A stretch of DNA of 64,000 nt from positions 14,728,984 to 14,792,983 of the forward strand of contig NC_067127.1 in NCBI RefSeq assembly GCF_021347895.1, written 5' to 3'. Of this stretch, positions 12,001-22,200 are shown one piece after another. This DNA is from Acanthochromis polyacanthus. Taxonomy: Eukaryota > Chordata > Actinopteri > Pomacentridae. The position numbers and the translations under genes are program-made. Below the pieces are notes generated by a model. That model did not search any database. It was not told the DNA's origin and worked only from the letters and a program-made list of their open reading frames with translations. Numbering within the stretch: the stretch's first letter is position 1; the number at the start of each line of letters is the position of its first letter.

Positions 12001-13309
12001 GGAAAGTTTGACTATTAAAAACAGCCACATTCTTTTTTAAATATTATTTGAATACAAGTGTTTTTGCTTGTTGTTGCAGATCCTGGATACAGTCCCTCTG
12101 ATGCCGTCTCTGAACCCATTGAGATGGAGTATCTGAGGAAGGTGCTGTTTGAGTACATGATGGGACGAGAAACGAAAGTATGCTTCTTCTTCTTTTTTTT
12201 TTTTTTTTTTAACCAAGCTATACACAAAAACTATCGAGTGTTTGCGAGTTGTGTACTTTGTGTTTTCTAGTAATATTCATCTTGATAAATGTTTGGTTGA
12301 CTGTGGAAACATCAGCATTGTCGATAAATAACCATCTGATTGGTTTTTTTTTTTTTTTTTATGAATATGTTAGAATATTGCCAATAAGTTCAAGCCAAAC
12401 AATTCAAAACCGCCAAATTGAAAAAGTAGCTAATGATATTGGAGACATCCTCTCCATTGTTTAGGAGCTGACCACCGTCTGCGACCCCAAAATACGAGAG
12501 CATTTAAGCCGCCATCTAAACGTCATGTTGTGTCCAGTCTCGTTTGCTGTAATTAACGGTGATCTCTCTAATTAACGGTGCTGTTGACATGGTCCTAAAG
12601 TCAGCGGGACTTTGCCAGCTCCTCAGCAAACAGCCAGCCTTTATGGCAGCATGGCAGACCTCCCCTGTGTGGAGGATGTCCCCCAGGCTGCCTGAGAGCA
12701 CATACATCTTGTATGACGCCGATTTGCCATTTAAAGACATGCTGGCCTTGTTTAGCATTAGTTGAGCGGTTAGGTTTCCTGAACAGCAGCCCTGTTTCTG
12801 ATTATCCCCCGTGTTTATGGGCAAATTCATGCTCCCTGGCAGAAAGGGCTGGAGTTAATTATGCAGATGATTTTTTTTTTGCTGTTGTTGTTCTTGTTGG
12901 GCTTAAATTATCTCAGAACAAGCCTAATTTGATTGCATGATGGTGTCAAAGGTTGGGCTCGGTGTATCCGGCGCTTGTAAAAGGCATATTGAAAATTAGT
13001 AAACGTGCTCTTAAAGGAAATGTTTAATGACACTGACCAGCAAGTGGAACTTAAAGGCCTCATTTTCTCTTCATCCGCAGACGATGGCCAAAGTGATTAC
13101 CTCCATGCTCAAGTTTCCTCCAGACCAAGCGCAAAAGGTTTTGGACAAAGAAAACTCAAAACCAATTGTAAGCGTCTGTTTACCTCCTGGTGATACTTTC
13201 AGAAGCTCACTTATTTAAATCTTCTCAGCGCTGCATTTGTAACTCCATCAATATTTGTATTAATTTCATCTCCATCCCTCCACAGCCTTGGCTAGTGTCA
13301 CTTGATTAG
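1..13309 (+). CDS. golga4: Golgin A4 (golgin-245/p230) gene, 3' part, 12 exons, GRIP-domain golgin
   Basis: The product is a long coiled-coil tether of the trans-Golgi network that captures incoming vesicles and is recruited to membrane by the Arl1 GTPase through its C-terminal GRIP domain. Seen here: the 3' portion only (the 5' exons precede base 1), with exons at 1-51, 163-318, 778-4542, 5353-5474, 5866-5996, 7133-7219, 9415-9441, 9579-9647, 10020-10095, 12080-12177, 13081-13167 and 13286-13309. Nearly all encoded sequence is heptad-rich Glu/Lys/Gln/Leu coiled coil until the GRIP domain. Peptides such as EREQQASLAL, RILELESS, KTLEKLDAKQ and EYLRKVLFEYMMGRETK match vertebrate GOLGA4 as I remember it. 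Splice phases agree throughout, but the exons at 778 and 5353 contain small indels that break the frame (see findings). Integrin alpha-9 follows in tandem, as in human. GCC or GOLGA1 golgins are less likely given the match along the whole length and the synteny. Confidence 0.93.
163..318 (+). CDS. golga4: golga4 coiled-coil exon
   Basis: 52 codons between a CTGCTCAG acceptor and a GTGAGT donor, phase 0 at both ends. It contains AKEREQQASLALEDAELQK, very close to the equivalent vertebrate GOLGA4 segment, and ends ETTRT, which joins RILELESS of the next exon. Confidence 0.9.
778..4542 (+). CDS. golga4: golga4 giant coiled-coil exon with multiple frame-breaking indels
   Basis: About 3.77 kb, from a TTACAG acceptor to a GTAAGT donor, matching the single very large central exon of GOLGA4. 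It opens RILELESS and closes KKELLEESEKKLK, all heptad coiled coil. The reading frame is clean for 778-1140, roughly 2828-3490 and 3493-4055, but changes repeatedly elsewhere. From about 1140 to 2828 there are many shifts, mostly apparent loss of an A. Clear later shifts are an extra G near 3490, a lost G near 4057, an extra base near 4350, and two extra Gs near 4412 and 4422. Homology to GOLGA4 continues through all frames, so the exon is one unit. I infer assembly indels rather than introns; a decayed gene is the alternative. Confidence 0.85.
4543..5352 (+). other. golga4 intron containing a possible inverted-repeat element
   Basis: Non-coding 810 bp between a GTAAGT donor and a TTTCTCAG acceptor. 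Most of it is the candidate inverted-repeat element listed separately at 4614-5293. Confidence 0.7.
4614..5293. mobile_element. Possible DNA-transposon/MITE with imperfect terminal inverted repeats
   Basis: The left end (4614-4660) begins AATGGGAATGCCTAGT and includes CCACTTCCGTGTCCTAC. The reverse complement of the right end (5234-5293) begins AATGGGGATGGCTAGT and includes CCACTTCCATGTCCTAC. These blocks sit in the same order at both ends with inverted orientation. I could not find a convincing target-site duplication, so the exact boundaries and superfamily are uncertain. No transposase frame is evident. Confidence 0.5.
5353..5474 (+). CDS. golga4: golga4 coiled-coil exon with one deletion and one insertion
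   Basis: Acceptor TTTCTCAG, donor GTGAGA. Starting in phase 2 it reads LELEDINMKHNST, then loses one base at 5391-5400 (ATAAGCAG where ATAAAGCAG is expected). It continues LMREVNTQMALKEK and gains one G near 5445 (AAAGGAG for AAAGAG) before LDTAVKETIG. The two shifts cancel, so the exon ends in the phase (1) that the next exon needs. This matches human KHNSTLKQLMREFNTQ. Confidence 0.85.
5866..5996 (+). CDS. golga4: golga4 coiled-coil exon
   Basis: Acceptor CGACACAG, donor GTGCTG. Phase 1 in, phase 0 out. Reads AKAQSVEAELISSHREEAG and then KEDDLHRTVQKYEQVIQ without interruption. It aligns with human KAQEVEAELLESHQEE, so the frame is intact again from here on. Confidence 0.9.
5997..7132 (+). 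other. golga4 intron, 1.1 kb
   Basis: AT-rich intron with no gene or RNA recognised. Around 6300 a short block (AACAGCACAACCACGGCT) resembles blocks near 8775 and 32340, suggesting a shared old dispersed repeat. Confidence 0.7.
7133..7219 (+). CDS. golga4: golga4 coiled-coil exon
   Basis: 29 codons, acceptor TCATTTCAG, donor GTACAA, phase 0 both sides. SREEEMGDRVWQVQKQLEEL corresponds to human AREEEMTAKVRDLQTQLEEL. Confidence 0.92.
7220..9414 (+). other. golga4 intron, 2.2 kb
   Basis: No coding or RNA gene seen. About 8720-9260 resembles 32290-32880 in several ordered blocks (for example AGTAGAGAGAACTCAA) and is probably an old dispersed repeat. Confidence 0.65.
8720..9260. repeat. Diverged dispersed repeat shared with 32290-32880
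   Basis: Partner of the 32290 copy, in the same orientation, with the same ordered blocks; the AACAGCACAACCATGGCT block also recurs near 6300. Confidence 0.4.
9415..9441 (+). CDS. golga4: golga4 9-codon microexon
   Basis: 27 bp, acceptor CTTTTTAG, donor GTACTG, phase 0 both sides, reading TPVTPEDLQ. It fills the position before QLAQKTTL in the human protein. Because its length is a multiple of three it could be skipped without a frame change. Confidence 0.8.
9579..9647 (+). CDS. golga4: golga4 exon before GRIP region
   Basis: 23 codons, acceptor TACCTCAG, donor GTGAGT, phase 0. AQLAEKTTLLSEARLKEQEF is nearly identical in pattern to human AQKTTLISDSKLKEQEF. Confidence 0.92.
10020..10095 (+). 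CDS. golga4: golga4 exon, linker to GRIP
   Basis: Acceptor CACGCTAG, donor GTAATG, phase 0 in, 1 out. Reads IHSLEDKIKCFHRNTVVTH then LGSTFR, equivalent to human IHNLEDRLKKYEKN. Confidence 0.88.
10096..12079 (+). other. golga4 intron, 2.0 kb
   Basis: No gene, RNA or clear mobile element recognised. It is AT-rich, with an opposite-strand repeat of the type CAATTAAACGATTTTTG near 10235 that may be an old repeat tail. Confidence 0.6.
12080..12177 (+). CDS. golga4: golga4 exon, first half of GRIP domain
   Basis: Acceptor TTGTTGCAG, donor GTATGC, phase 1 in, 0 out. MEYLRKVLFEYMMGRETK is the signature start of the golgin GRIP domain. The Tyr (codon 12130-12132) matches the residue known in golgin-245 to be needed for Arl1 binding and Golgi targeting. 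Confidence 0.96.
12178..13080 (+). other. golga4 intron inside GRIP domain
   Basis: Starts with two long T runs (about 12192-12210 and 12343-12360). The part at 12540-12860 has complex, non-repetitive sequence with a duplicated TAATTAACGGTG motif and may be a regulatory element. No coding evidence. Confidence 0.6.
13081..13167 (+). CDS. golga4: golga4 exon, second half of GRIP domain
   Basis: 29 codons, acceptor ATCCGCAG, donor GTAAGC, phase 0. TMAKVITSMLKFPPDQAQKV completes GRIP, matching human TMAKVITTVLKFPDDQTQKI. Confidence 0.96.
13286..13309 (+). CDS. golga4: golga4 last coding exon with stop
   Basis: Acceptor CCTCCACAG, then PWLVSLD and TAG (13307-13309). It joins the previous exon in phase 0, giving ENSKPIPWLVSLD, and corresponds to human ARLMSWLRSSS. 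If it is not used, the ORF would run on past 13167 to a stop at 13218, which would lack the conserved WL. Confidence 0.82.
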   Translation, partial: PWLVSLD

Positions 13310-13651
13310 TGTCTGAATGGTTCAGTTCCGTCTGGATGAAAATCTGCTGCTGCTACTGCTGCTGAAGGGGAAGACTGCCATGGATTTTATCAAGCCCTTC
13401 TCTCTGCATTTCTTGTCGTTTTATGTGTATGTATGCGTGCGGGTGTTTGTGTGTGCGCACGATGTCGGGCATAATTGTGTGCGTGATGCGGTATGTGTGG
13501 ATCCATCTAAAGGTATGAGGGGAATTTAAAAGAAACACAAATCTTCCATAAATCCAGTTATACTTTGAGTTTAAGTTAAATGTATGTTTTAGATGAAGAC
13601 AAAATCATTTTCCTTTTATTTTAGAATGTGTTTATACAGGTTGGCTTGTGC

Positions 13652-13657
13652 AATAAA
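13652..13657 (+). terminator. golga4: Poly(A) signal AATAAA of golga4
   Basis: The first canonical AATAAA after the stop codon, about 340 bp downstream, in a T-rich region. It defines a short 3' UTR; no other strong signal lies closer to the stop. Confidence 0.6.
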
Positions 13658-16079
13658 TGATATCATTATCACATATTGACGCTGACGGTCAGTTGATTTG
13701 TAGGTTTCTGTGTTGTGCTGTTCTTCTGTAAAACTGTAGACGACCCTTTAACTGTGCACCCATCACCACATTAAGATCTACTGGCCTCTGGACCTTGTTT
13801 GTTTATCACAAGCTTTTCTATGCTTTATATTTTCACACTGACAGAAACCCCAAAAAACAAAACTGTACATTGTATTATGGTAATTAAAACTGTATTATAA
13901 GGCACTATATGACTTGCTACACGTTTTCAACTAACAAATTAAATCTTATTTACAGAACACCTTTTGTCACTTGTTTATCCTTATGATGTTAAATGCGGTA
14001 GCTTTTCTCATTAGCTGCTTTTACGCTGTTTCGACTGTTTAACGGGGGCAAGGTGTGATAAGATCCTGTTGAATAAGACACATGGTGAGCAGACATCACA
14101 ACATGTCTGGGTTCTAAAGATCCTGTTTGATAAGGGTCGCATACTTGACAAGTTTAACCTTTTCCTTCCTCCACACCCAAAATGCAAGACCAAAGATCCC
14201 CTCATTAAAGGAGAATCAACAGAATTTCTTCAGTATGAGGACACATACTAGAAATTTTATTCTGATTTTCTCCTTGTCAGCATACTTAAATGTGTATACA
14301 AATGCATACTGTGTAATTAAAGACCCAATTCCTCCAGTGAAAATGTAGTTTTTTACCTTAACATGTCCATGTGGTGTGTTTTTATGTGCTGGAAACCTGT
14401 AACAGGCAAAACAAGTACAATTAACTCTGATTTTGAGGGTTTGGTGTGTAACAAATCAAAGGAACCAGTCCTGTCTGCTCATGGAGTGGGGCTTTCTGTG
14501 AGATTATTCTTCTTTAGCAACGGTTTCTGGTCTGAGCATGTATGGTTGAATTACTCTAATGTTGCCATTTACTATTGTGTTGTAGTACAGAGTTGTACAT
14601 GAGCTGATGTGCTCGAGCTGCAGTGAGTGATGGAGAATGAGTGTTAAGAACTTTTAGAACTTCATAGATTTGCACATTCTGAAGAACAGTGTCGAGTTAC
14701 ATCTGAGCCACTTTAAGGCAACAAAGAGGTATTTTCATCTAAATATGTAACCCTGATCCACAGAGATGAGTCTTTAGGGGTTTAGTCAATGACCAGAGAG
14801 GAGCTTTAAACAAAAACTGTGTAAATAAACATGACAGAAATCCCCCGCAGCAATATAGGAAATCGTATGAAAATGCTCTGCTTTGAACTAAAGTTTGATC
14901 TGATGTGGTTTCTCCACCAAAGAAAACTGAAAACTTGCATCAATTTAGCAGAAACTCTGAATGTATGTAAGTTGCATATCAGACCAGAGAGTGATTCTTC
15001 AATTGAATTGGTAATTACGTATCATTTGGCAAAACAGAGTGATTGAGTAGATGGGGGACTTTAAAATGTAGAAAACAAACTACCAGTCATCACCAAACAT
15101 GCTGCTAAGCTGTCATATACAGACAAGAGATGGAAAACAAACTGCACACAGCTCAGTCACATGGATAGATAGCGCAAAAAACACTGGAAGAACTGTAGGA
15201 TTCAGAGTTAATGACACGATCTTAGCACTGAAATACAGTGGTGTAGTAGGAAGTGAGACTGATTAGTGATTCATAAAACACAAAAGCAGCAAATACGTCA
15301 TGTGGAATATTTTACCTAAATGTTCTTCAATCTTTGCCCCTCTCATTCTTTTTACTTTCTCCTTTGATTCCCACACAGCACAGTACTGACATCATCGTCT
15401 GATATAAAGAAAGCATCTCTGTGCAAACTTTAGAATCTCAGATCTTGATGAGTTTATATCAATGAAACTGAGGCTTTTAATAAGTATGAAAATGTGGCTG
15501 TTACTCTTGAAAACGTTAGGTGGCAGCAGTGCGCCCCCATCTTCTAGTTTTGGTGAATTGAGCCCCCTGAAGCCCACGGGTGAAATGTGATGCTTTGCGC
15601 CTCAAAACCATCCGCGTCTCTCCATGACCGTGTTACCATTGTCTGCGCACCACAAAGAAAAACACACGTTCCTGTTTCTCCTTCCACACTAAAACCTCAA
15701 CTTCCTTTCATAGTTGGAACAGCAGCTCAGTCAAACGGGGTGCTTTTATTTTGAAGGGAAGCTTCTCTTATTTCCAGGATGTAATTTTCGCTGCCTTGAC
15801 AGCTGACCGCATTTATCTCCACGACAAGGCAGCCTGCGAGCAGTAACTTTCTCAGATTGACACAGAATGGAGAGAAGCTGACGCACCGTTATTTACCGGA
15901 CCGTTAACTCTTCTCCTCCAGCCTTTCCTCATGCCATCGCAGCCTCCATGCTGTGTTGAAGCAAGAAAAAAGACCTGAAAGATACTTTGTAAAACTTTCT
16001 CCACTGAAGAGCCTGGCAGTTGGTTCTTATCGTTTTTTCTCTAATTTTTTTTTTGGACACTTTCACAGCGTTATTACGC
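13658..16079. other. Intergenic region golga4 to itga9, including presumed itga9 promoter and 5' UTR
   Basis: 2.4 kb without convincing coding sequence or mobile element. The promoter and 5' UTR of itga9 should lie in the last several hundred bases. I see no clear TATA box and no strong CpG island. Two short upstream ORFs (15931-15978 and 15948-15959) precede the itga9 start if transcription begins upstream of them. Confidence 0.55.
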
Positions 16080-16270
16080 ATGATGCGCAAAGGGATGGCT
16101 TCTCTGCGGAAACACAAAACGGGAGTACAAAGTGTTTTTTATGTCTGTCTCTCCATTTCAGTGGCTTATTCTTACAATGTAGACTTAGAACATCCTTTAG
16201 TGTTCCGCGGACCAAATTCTAGTTTTTTTGGGTACTCTGTGCTGGAGCATTATCATGACAACACACGCTG
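16080..16270 (+). CDS. itga9: itga9 exon 1: signal peptide and propeller start
   Basis: Hydrophobic core VQSVFYVCLSISVAYS is followed by mature-start YNVDLEHPLVFRGPNSSFFG, equivalent to human YNLDPQRPVHFQGP. It ends ...HDNTRW at a GTGAGT donor, phase 2. Met codons at 16080, 16083 and 16095 share this frame. Confidence 0.93.
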
Positions 16271-19200
16271 GTGAGTCTCATGTTGAGCTGTTCCTGGAAG
16301 TGATGTTAATTTCTGTCAGTGATGCAATGATTTTGTACTTTAGAAACTTTTAAACGTCTCTAGAGCTCTAGTGCATCCACACCCAAATAACTTTAAGTAT
16401 TGGTAATATTCTTCATGGAAAGCCAGTTCTGTTTGTGATGTAAATTCCCTAATTGCAGTGGAGTTTTAGAGATGTGTTTAGATATGTTGCCCTATCCTCT
16501 CCTCTCTCCTCATGTCTGCAGGGTAATAGTTGGGGCACCGAGGGCAAACTCTTCCTACAGTAGCTCTGTGCACTCTCCTGGAGCTGTATATAAGTGTAGA
16601 GTCCACAGCAACCCAGAGCGCCGCTGCACAGAGATGGATCTGGGAAGAGGTCAGTCACAACAGCCCTGCAGCATCAATACCACACACACACACACACACA
16701 CCTTGAGCAGCTCACAAATGAACACTCATGTCACAGAAAAACTCCACACACATGCTGTGTTTTCCTGCTGCTATTTCTTGACCGTTCTCTGCACAAACTC
16801 CCTCAAGCATCTGTTTTGTTTTATCAGAATAATGCAGCCTTATACTGCACTTAACAGTACACAGTTGTTCCTTTAGTTCTGACGCCACTTTATTGGAACA
16901 CGCACAACACAAGAAGGGGTCTGTGCACGGAGGTCCATAAATATTTTGATAAATATGATTTATGCTTCTGCTAATATTTTCCGAGCACGTGAGCCAAAAA
17001 GAAGTCGCCCACCCAACGCACCCCCACACTCTCCTGCTCTGTTCTTGTGGTCAAGAAAGCCCCCTGGTGCACGCATGGCTTCTATATTAACCCCCGGCTC
17101 AGTCAATGTGTAACCAAGAACTATGTATGCATGCCAGCAGCACACTGACACAGAGAGACACTCAGCAACTATGTGAGTCTGAATCAAGGGACTTCATGGA
17201 CGCGGAGGATGAAATTTAGAAAATAGTGTCTTTTAGATAATGGTAATGTCACTTCTACTGGGTTTGTGCTCATTTTTTTTTAAAGCTGGTACATAATTAA
17301 AAAACACAGAAACATCATACTATAAGAAACATCTGCTTTTTTTCTTATAAGATGCATTTGAGGTGATTTTGAAACTGTTTCTGTTGTGAAGCATCAGTTC
17401 TTCCAGGTGCACTTGTGTCAAATACTTTTAAGGCAGGTATTTTTTTTTCCAAGCGTCTTTGAGAACCCAGCCACAGTTCCTCTATGGCTTTGCTCTGTCT
17501 CATCATGACAGCCTAAATCCATATAATCCCACACTGACTCCGCGATGTTGAGATCAGAGTTCAGTGAGAACCATCTGTTGCAGGGCTCCTTGTTCGCTTC
17601 TGCCGCTGAAGACAGATCTTTATGGCTCTGGTTGTGCTTGGGGTCGATGTCGTGCTGTAGAATGAATCTGGGACCAATCAGATGCCTCCCTGATGATAGC
17701 GAATGATGGATAAGAATGTAAAGTGCATGAAAGACTTTACAGAGGACTGTATTTCAGCTAATTGAAGGGATCTAGAGCCGCAACACTTAATGAGAGCAGG
17801 AAAATGATACTGGAGGAGTTTTGATAGATCAGCCGCTCTGATCACTAATGTGTGGATTTGGAGTTATTGTTAAATGGTATATTATGAACTGTCAGTGCAG
17901 AACATAGCATTTTCTCCAAATTCTTTGGGCTAAAGGAATTAGTTTTTGTGCTATTTGCAGATTTTTCATTGCTTTTAAATGTTTTCATTGATTGATGGGG
18001 CTGCACTGTTGATGTGCAGCTAGAAGATCCCCGGTTCATGGCCTGGGCCTGGGATCTTTCTGCATGGGGTTTGCATGTTCTCCTTGTGCATGCGTGGGTT
18101 TTCTCCAGATTCTCCAGCTTCCTGCCGCAGTCCAAAAACATGCTGAGGTTAATCGGTAATTCTAAATTGTCTGTAAGTGTGAATGTGAGTGTGATTGTTT
18201 GTCTCTGTGTGTAGCCCTGTGATAGACTGATGACCTGTCCAGGGTGTCCCCTACCTTCACCCTAAGTCAGCTGGGATAGACTCCAGCTCCCATGACCCTA
18301 ATGAGGACTCAGCAGGGTATAGATAACTGATGGATGGATGATTGATTGAGAAAATGATCAACATTTAACTCAGCTATGCAAACAGTCATTAGTGGAAATC
18401 TTTAGGAAAAGCAATATTTCTTTTAATGTAAAATGTCAGTACTCACCAATACATTATAAGTAAAACTTGGCTTACTCTGAAATATTAACACTGATATTGA
18501 TCTCCAAAATCTAGTGTTGTCACGCTATATTACTGTAACTGTCACAATATTTTTTTTCTAAAATTTGACAGTTTTGATGGTGACAGCTCTATTAAAGAGT
18601 TATTATAAAACTTTCCCAATGTTTGATCTCTTCACACTGTTTACTGTGTAAAAAGCTCTTGCACATTCAGCAGAAATAAAGACTAAAACACAGATCTCAA
18701 AAAGCTGACAATAGCTGAGAAGGAACAAGTTGCTCTCTCCAAGACATCTTGATGACTCAACGTCTGCAAACTGCTCTCATTGTCTTTCAGGAAACAAGCC
18801 GAGAGAGTCGTGTGGGAAGACTTGCCAAGGAGACAGGGACGATGAGTGGATGGGGGTCAGCTTGGCCCGCCAGGACAGAGCCAACGGCAAAATACTGGTG
18901 AGTTTAGGGACACAACGCTACAGTCAGTTTAGCTTAATGTGAACCATGTACACTCATAAAACTGTTCTGATTATAACAAGATCATTGTTACGCATGTCTT
19001 TCCAAGAACCGCACTGTTAATCCACAGCTGGTCCCAACATTACAACTTTTTCTTCAGTTAAATGACTGTTCTTTCCATTCTCTCTTCCGTTCTTACAAGT
19101 GCTGATTGGCACATGTTTAAAAAGTGACATTAAAATAAAGATTCTGAATGACTTTTTGCGTATGAAAAGCTGGAGTAACGTCAGGCAGATCTGGAAAGTG

Positions 19201-22200
19201 CTGTGTGGTTACATAATGTTGTGAAACATTTACCTCGTGTGTGGAGCTGGAAGAGTCAGTGGAAGGAGGGTTTGTCAAGAAGTTATTGAAAACACTGAGA
19301 GCGTGGTTTAGAGAAATCAGAATGGTGTTAATCCCGGAGGTGCTCGGCTAAGTGTTTGCACAGAGATCATAGGGCAGCTGGTAGAGTTTGTTTAGGCTTC
19401 AGCTCCTCTGCGGTGGTCCTGTTCAAGGGCAGCCTTTCATTAAATATTAACCCTGGTCTCCTGTGGAGGGCAGTGAGGGAACCTGCAGGACGGTTTGAAG
19501 GCTTCTGGTGGACCATGAACACTCTCAACAGGTGTGAATACCTGTTGCTGACTGACCTGCTCTTTTTCCAAAACATCCACATAACTTCTCATCTGTCCAG
19601 CTTTTGTTCTTTTCAATATGTTTTTCTTTGCTCCATTTTTTATACCTCCATGGAATGCATTGGCATGATGTTCAAACCAGTCCCCCTGGCTTCAGTCACA
19701 TTTTGAAGGCTTCTTGGGGTTGTCAGATTTGGGAATGTGAGTGAGGAGTTGTGTAACAACAAACTTTTAGCTGCGCACTGTTTGACCATTCAGACAAGGT
19801 TGTAAGAAAAGAGAGGCGGTGGTTCTCCAGAGCCACGTGCTGCTGTGCTGTACCTTTTTTTTTTTTAAAAATCTCATCTGAATGGACTCATGTTTCTGTG
19901 CAACCAGAAGGAAACGGCTGCTTGGCAGATGTGTACAGCGGTGATTTCATCTTGCGCTTTCAGTGAGGGCCTTGTTTGTGACCAGGGAGCTCTTAAAACC
20001 GAGCAGCAACAACAGCACAGGCTCAGTACTCCGACCGTAAAAGCCCCACTTGCTGCTCAGCTGCTTTTGCTATGTTTATATCAGCTGATTGATCTTTTTT
20101 TTCTCTCCGAAGAAATTGCTCTTACTCCAGAGGAAGAGTTCATGCTGGTATTGCTACTTCTCATGGCCAAGCTGTCCTCTGAAACACAAGTGTTTCTCAA
20201 CATAGCATCTTGCTCCCAGACAGTCATCTGATGCTCTTTGTATGCTCCCAAGCTGCCAAGCGCTTATATTCATTTAGACTGGCTGTGCGTGAGTGTGTGT
20301 GAGTGTTGTGTGAAAGTGGGTTTTGGGGGAAATGAAGTGGACTTTGTCTGCACTGAGGCATCCAGAACTGTCCCCAGAGCCACAGGAGCCCCGCCGCCAA
20401 TCCCCCAGCGTCCTAAATTATTACCACATTTACACATTTATGTGGACGGCTTTGCACCAAGTTTAAAATCGAGTCTATATTATCCTGTTTGCAGTGGAAT
20501 GTGTGATTTTGAAAAACACGGCAGCAAAATATTGTTTTGAGAATTACTCACTGTCAGTTTAAGAAATGTACTCCCTGTTTCAGCAGCATGTTAATAAAGT
20601 AGGAGTTTGTTCTTTGTCCTTTGATCCACCTTTTTTCTGCTGTTTGTCTGGCTTCTCCAGCTGAAAAGGCTGTTTTGAAATTAAAACTTCTAAAACACAA
20701 ATGTTGATGTGAAGATTTTCTTGCTGAGCAGTAAATGCTGCTTGGGAAACACAGATCTCACGCTGCCGCTGAGAAATTCACACCACAGACCATGGCTGTT
20801 ATGGTCAGGCTTTAATTCCCCCTCTCATTGACGATCATTTGACAGCCGCAGAGACGCACTGACTCCAGGCCTGTGAGGAAAGGGGCTTAAATGATCGGCA
20901 GCGGGTGGGGGGGACTCCTGCCATCTGAAGTGTCGGTGTTTACAGAATGAGCATGCGTCTGAATTTGTTTTTGCGTCTCGCAGGCTTGTGCTCACCGCTG
21001 GAAAAACGTGTACTACGACTCAGAGCACATCCTTCCACATGGGTACTGCTCCATCATACCTCCAACGCTTCAGGGCAGGACGAAGCCGCTCATCCCTTGT
21101 TATGAAGGTACAGTAGAGGCACAAGCAGAGCATAAATGTAATTCTAGTTCGTTTTATCTCGTATTAACTTCTCAAATTAAGCCGAGATAGATGTTAGAAA
21201 AGTTTAGACTATTAATCGACTATTGACCTGGTCGATTGTCTGATTGAACATCCAGCATTTTTCCCAATTATTGGGATCCTTATTGTTTAAAATCGATTCC
21301 TGATAAAGTAAAGTACTTAGAGAGCTGTAGTCGCAAGAGACCAACACTGATGGAGAAATGCTGAAAAGTTCAATTTTTTCTGTTACAATTTGTGTTATTC
21401 TAATTTTTGACACTAAGACTTTCATTTTAGCTCCAAACTTGTATCAGTTACAGATGTCACTTATTGGTCTTCTTCATTAATAATGGTCAGTTTCAGCTCT
21501 GAGGAGAAAACATGTCAGATGACTTCTAGAAAAGATCAAGAAGTGTGCTTTTGAAAGAGGTCTTGTTGGTTGAGTGCAGTGGTTCAATCAACCCTTTGAA
21601 GTTGTAACATGTTAAAATCACACGGATGCAGTTTATGACCTCAGTGTGATCATGATGTAATTTCTCTGTAAAAAAAAAAACTGACATAATTTAGTGTAGG
21701 AGACATATTTGTGTGGACATTATGGCATTTAGCTTAAAGCGGTGGGGCTGCTTAATAGTCTTGTTTATGTCTTATCTCTTTAATCATCTCACAACCCCAC
21801 TGGTTTATCTGGTAACCCCCTTTAGGGGTCCAAACCCCCAAAGTTGTGAATCACTGATTTGGTCTGTTTATCTTTTTCCATTTTGCATTTTATCACGCCA
21901 CGTTATCTGTGTAGCTTCTGCCACCAGGGTGAAGAGCTGTGTCTGTAATTTGGTTCTGGCACTGAGGAGCTAAGCCTTGAAGTGTGATCCCTTCTCTTCA
22001 AGTCCAACACAAGTACTTTATCAGAGCCAGCTCCAACTATATGAGTCCAGTGGAGCGTTTGCACCATTTAATATAAGAAAAAACACTTTTACGAATGTGT
22101 AATAATAGCAAATTGGCTTAATTTCGGCTCAAATTGCTGGAAATCAGGTGCTTTTAGGGAAAGATTTGCTTGTGAGGTCGAGAAATCAGATTTTGTTATG

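Larger units (their letters stand above)
16650..18790 (+). other. itga9 intron 2
   Basis: 2.1 kb. Contains the CA microsatellite and one full-length SINE-like copy (17996-18340). Nothing else recognised. Confidence 0.7.
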
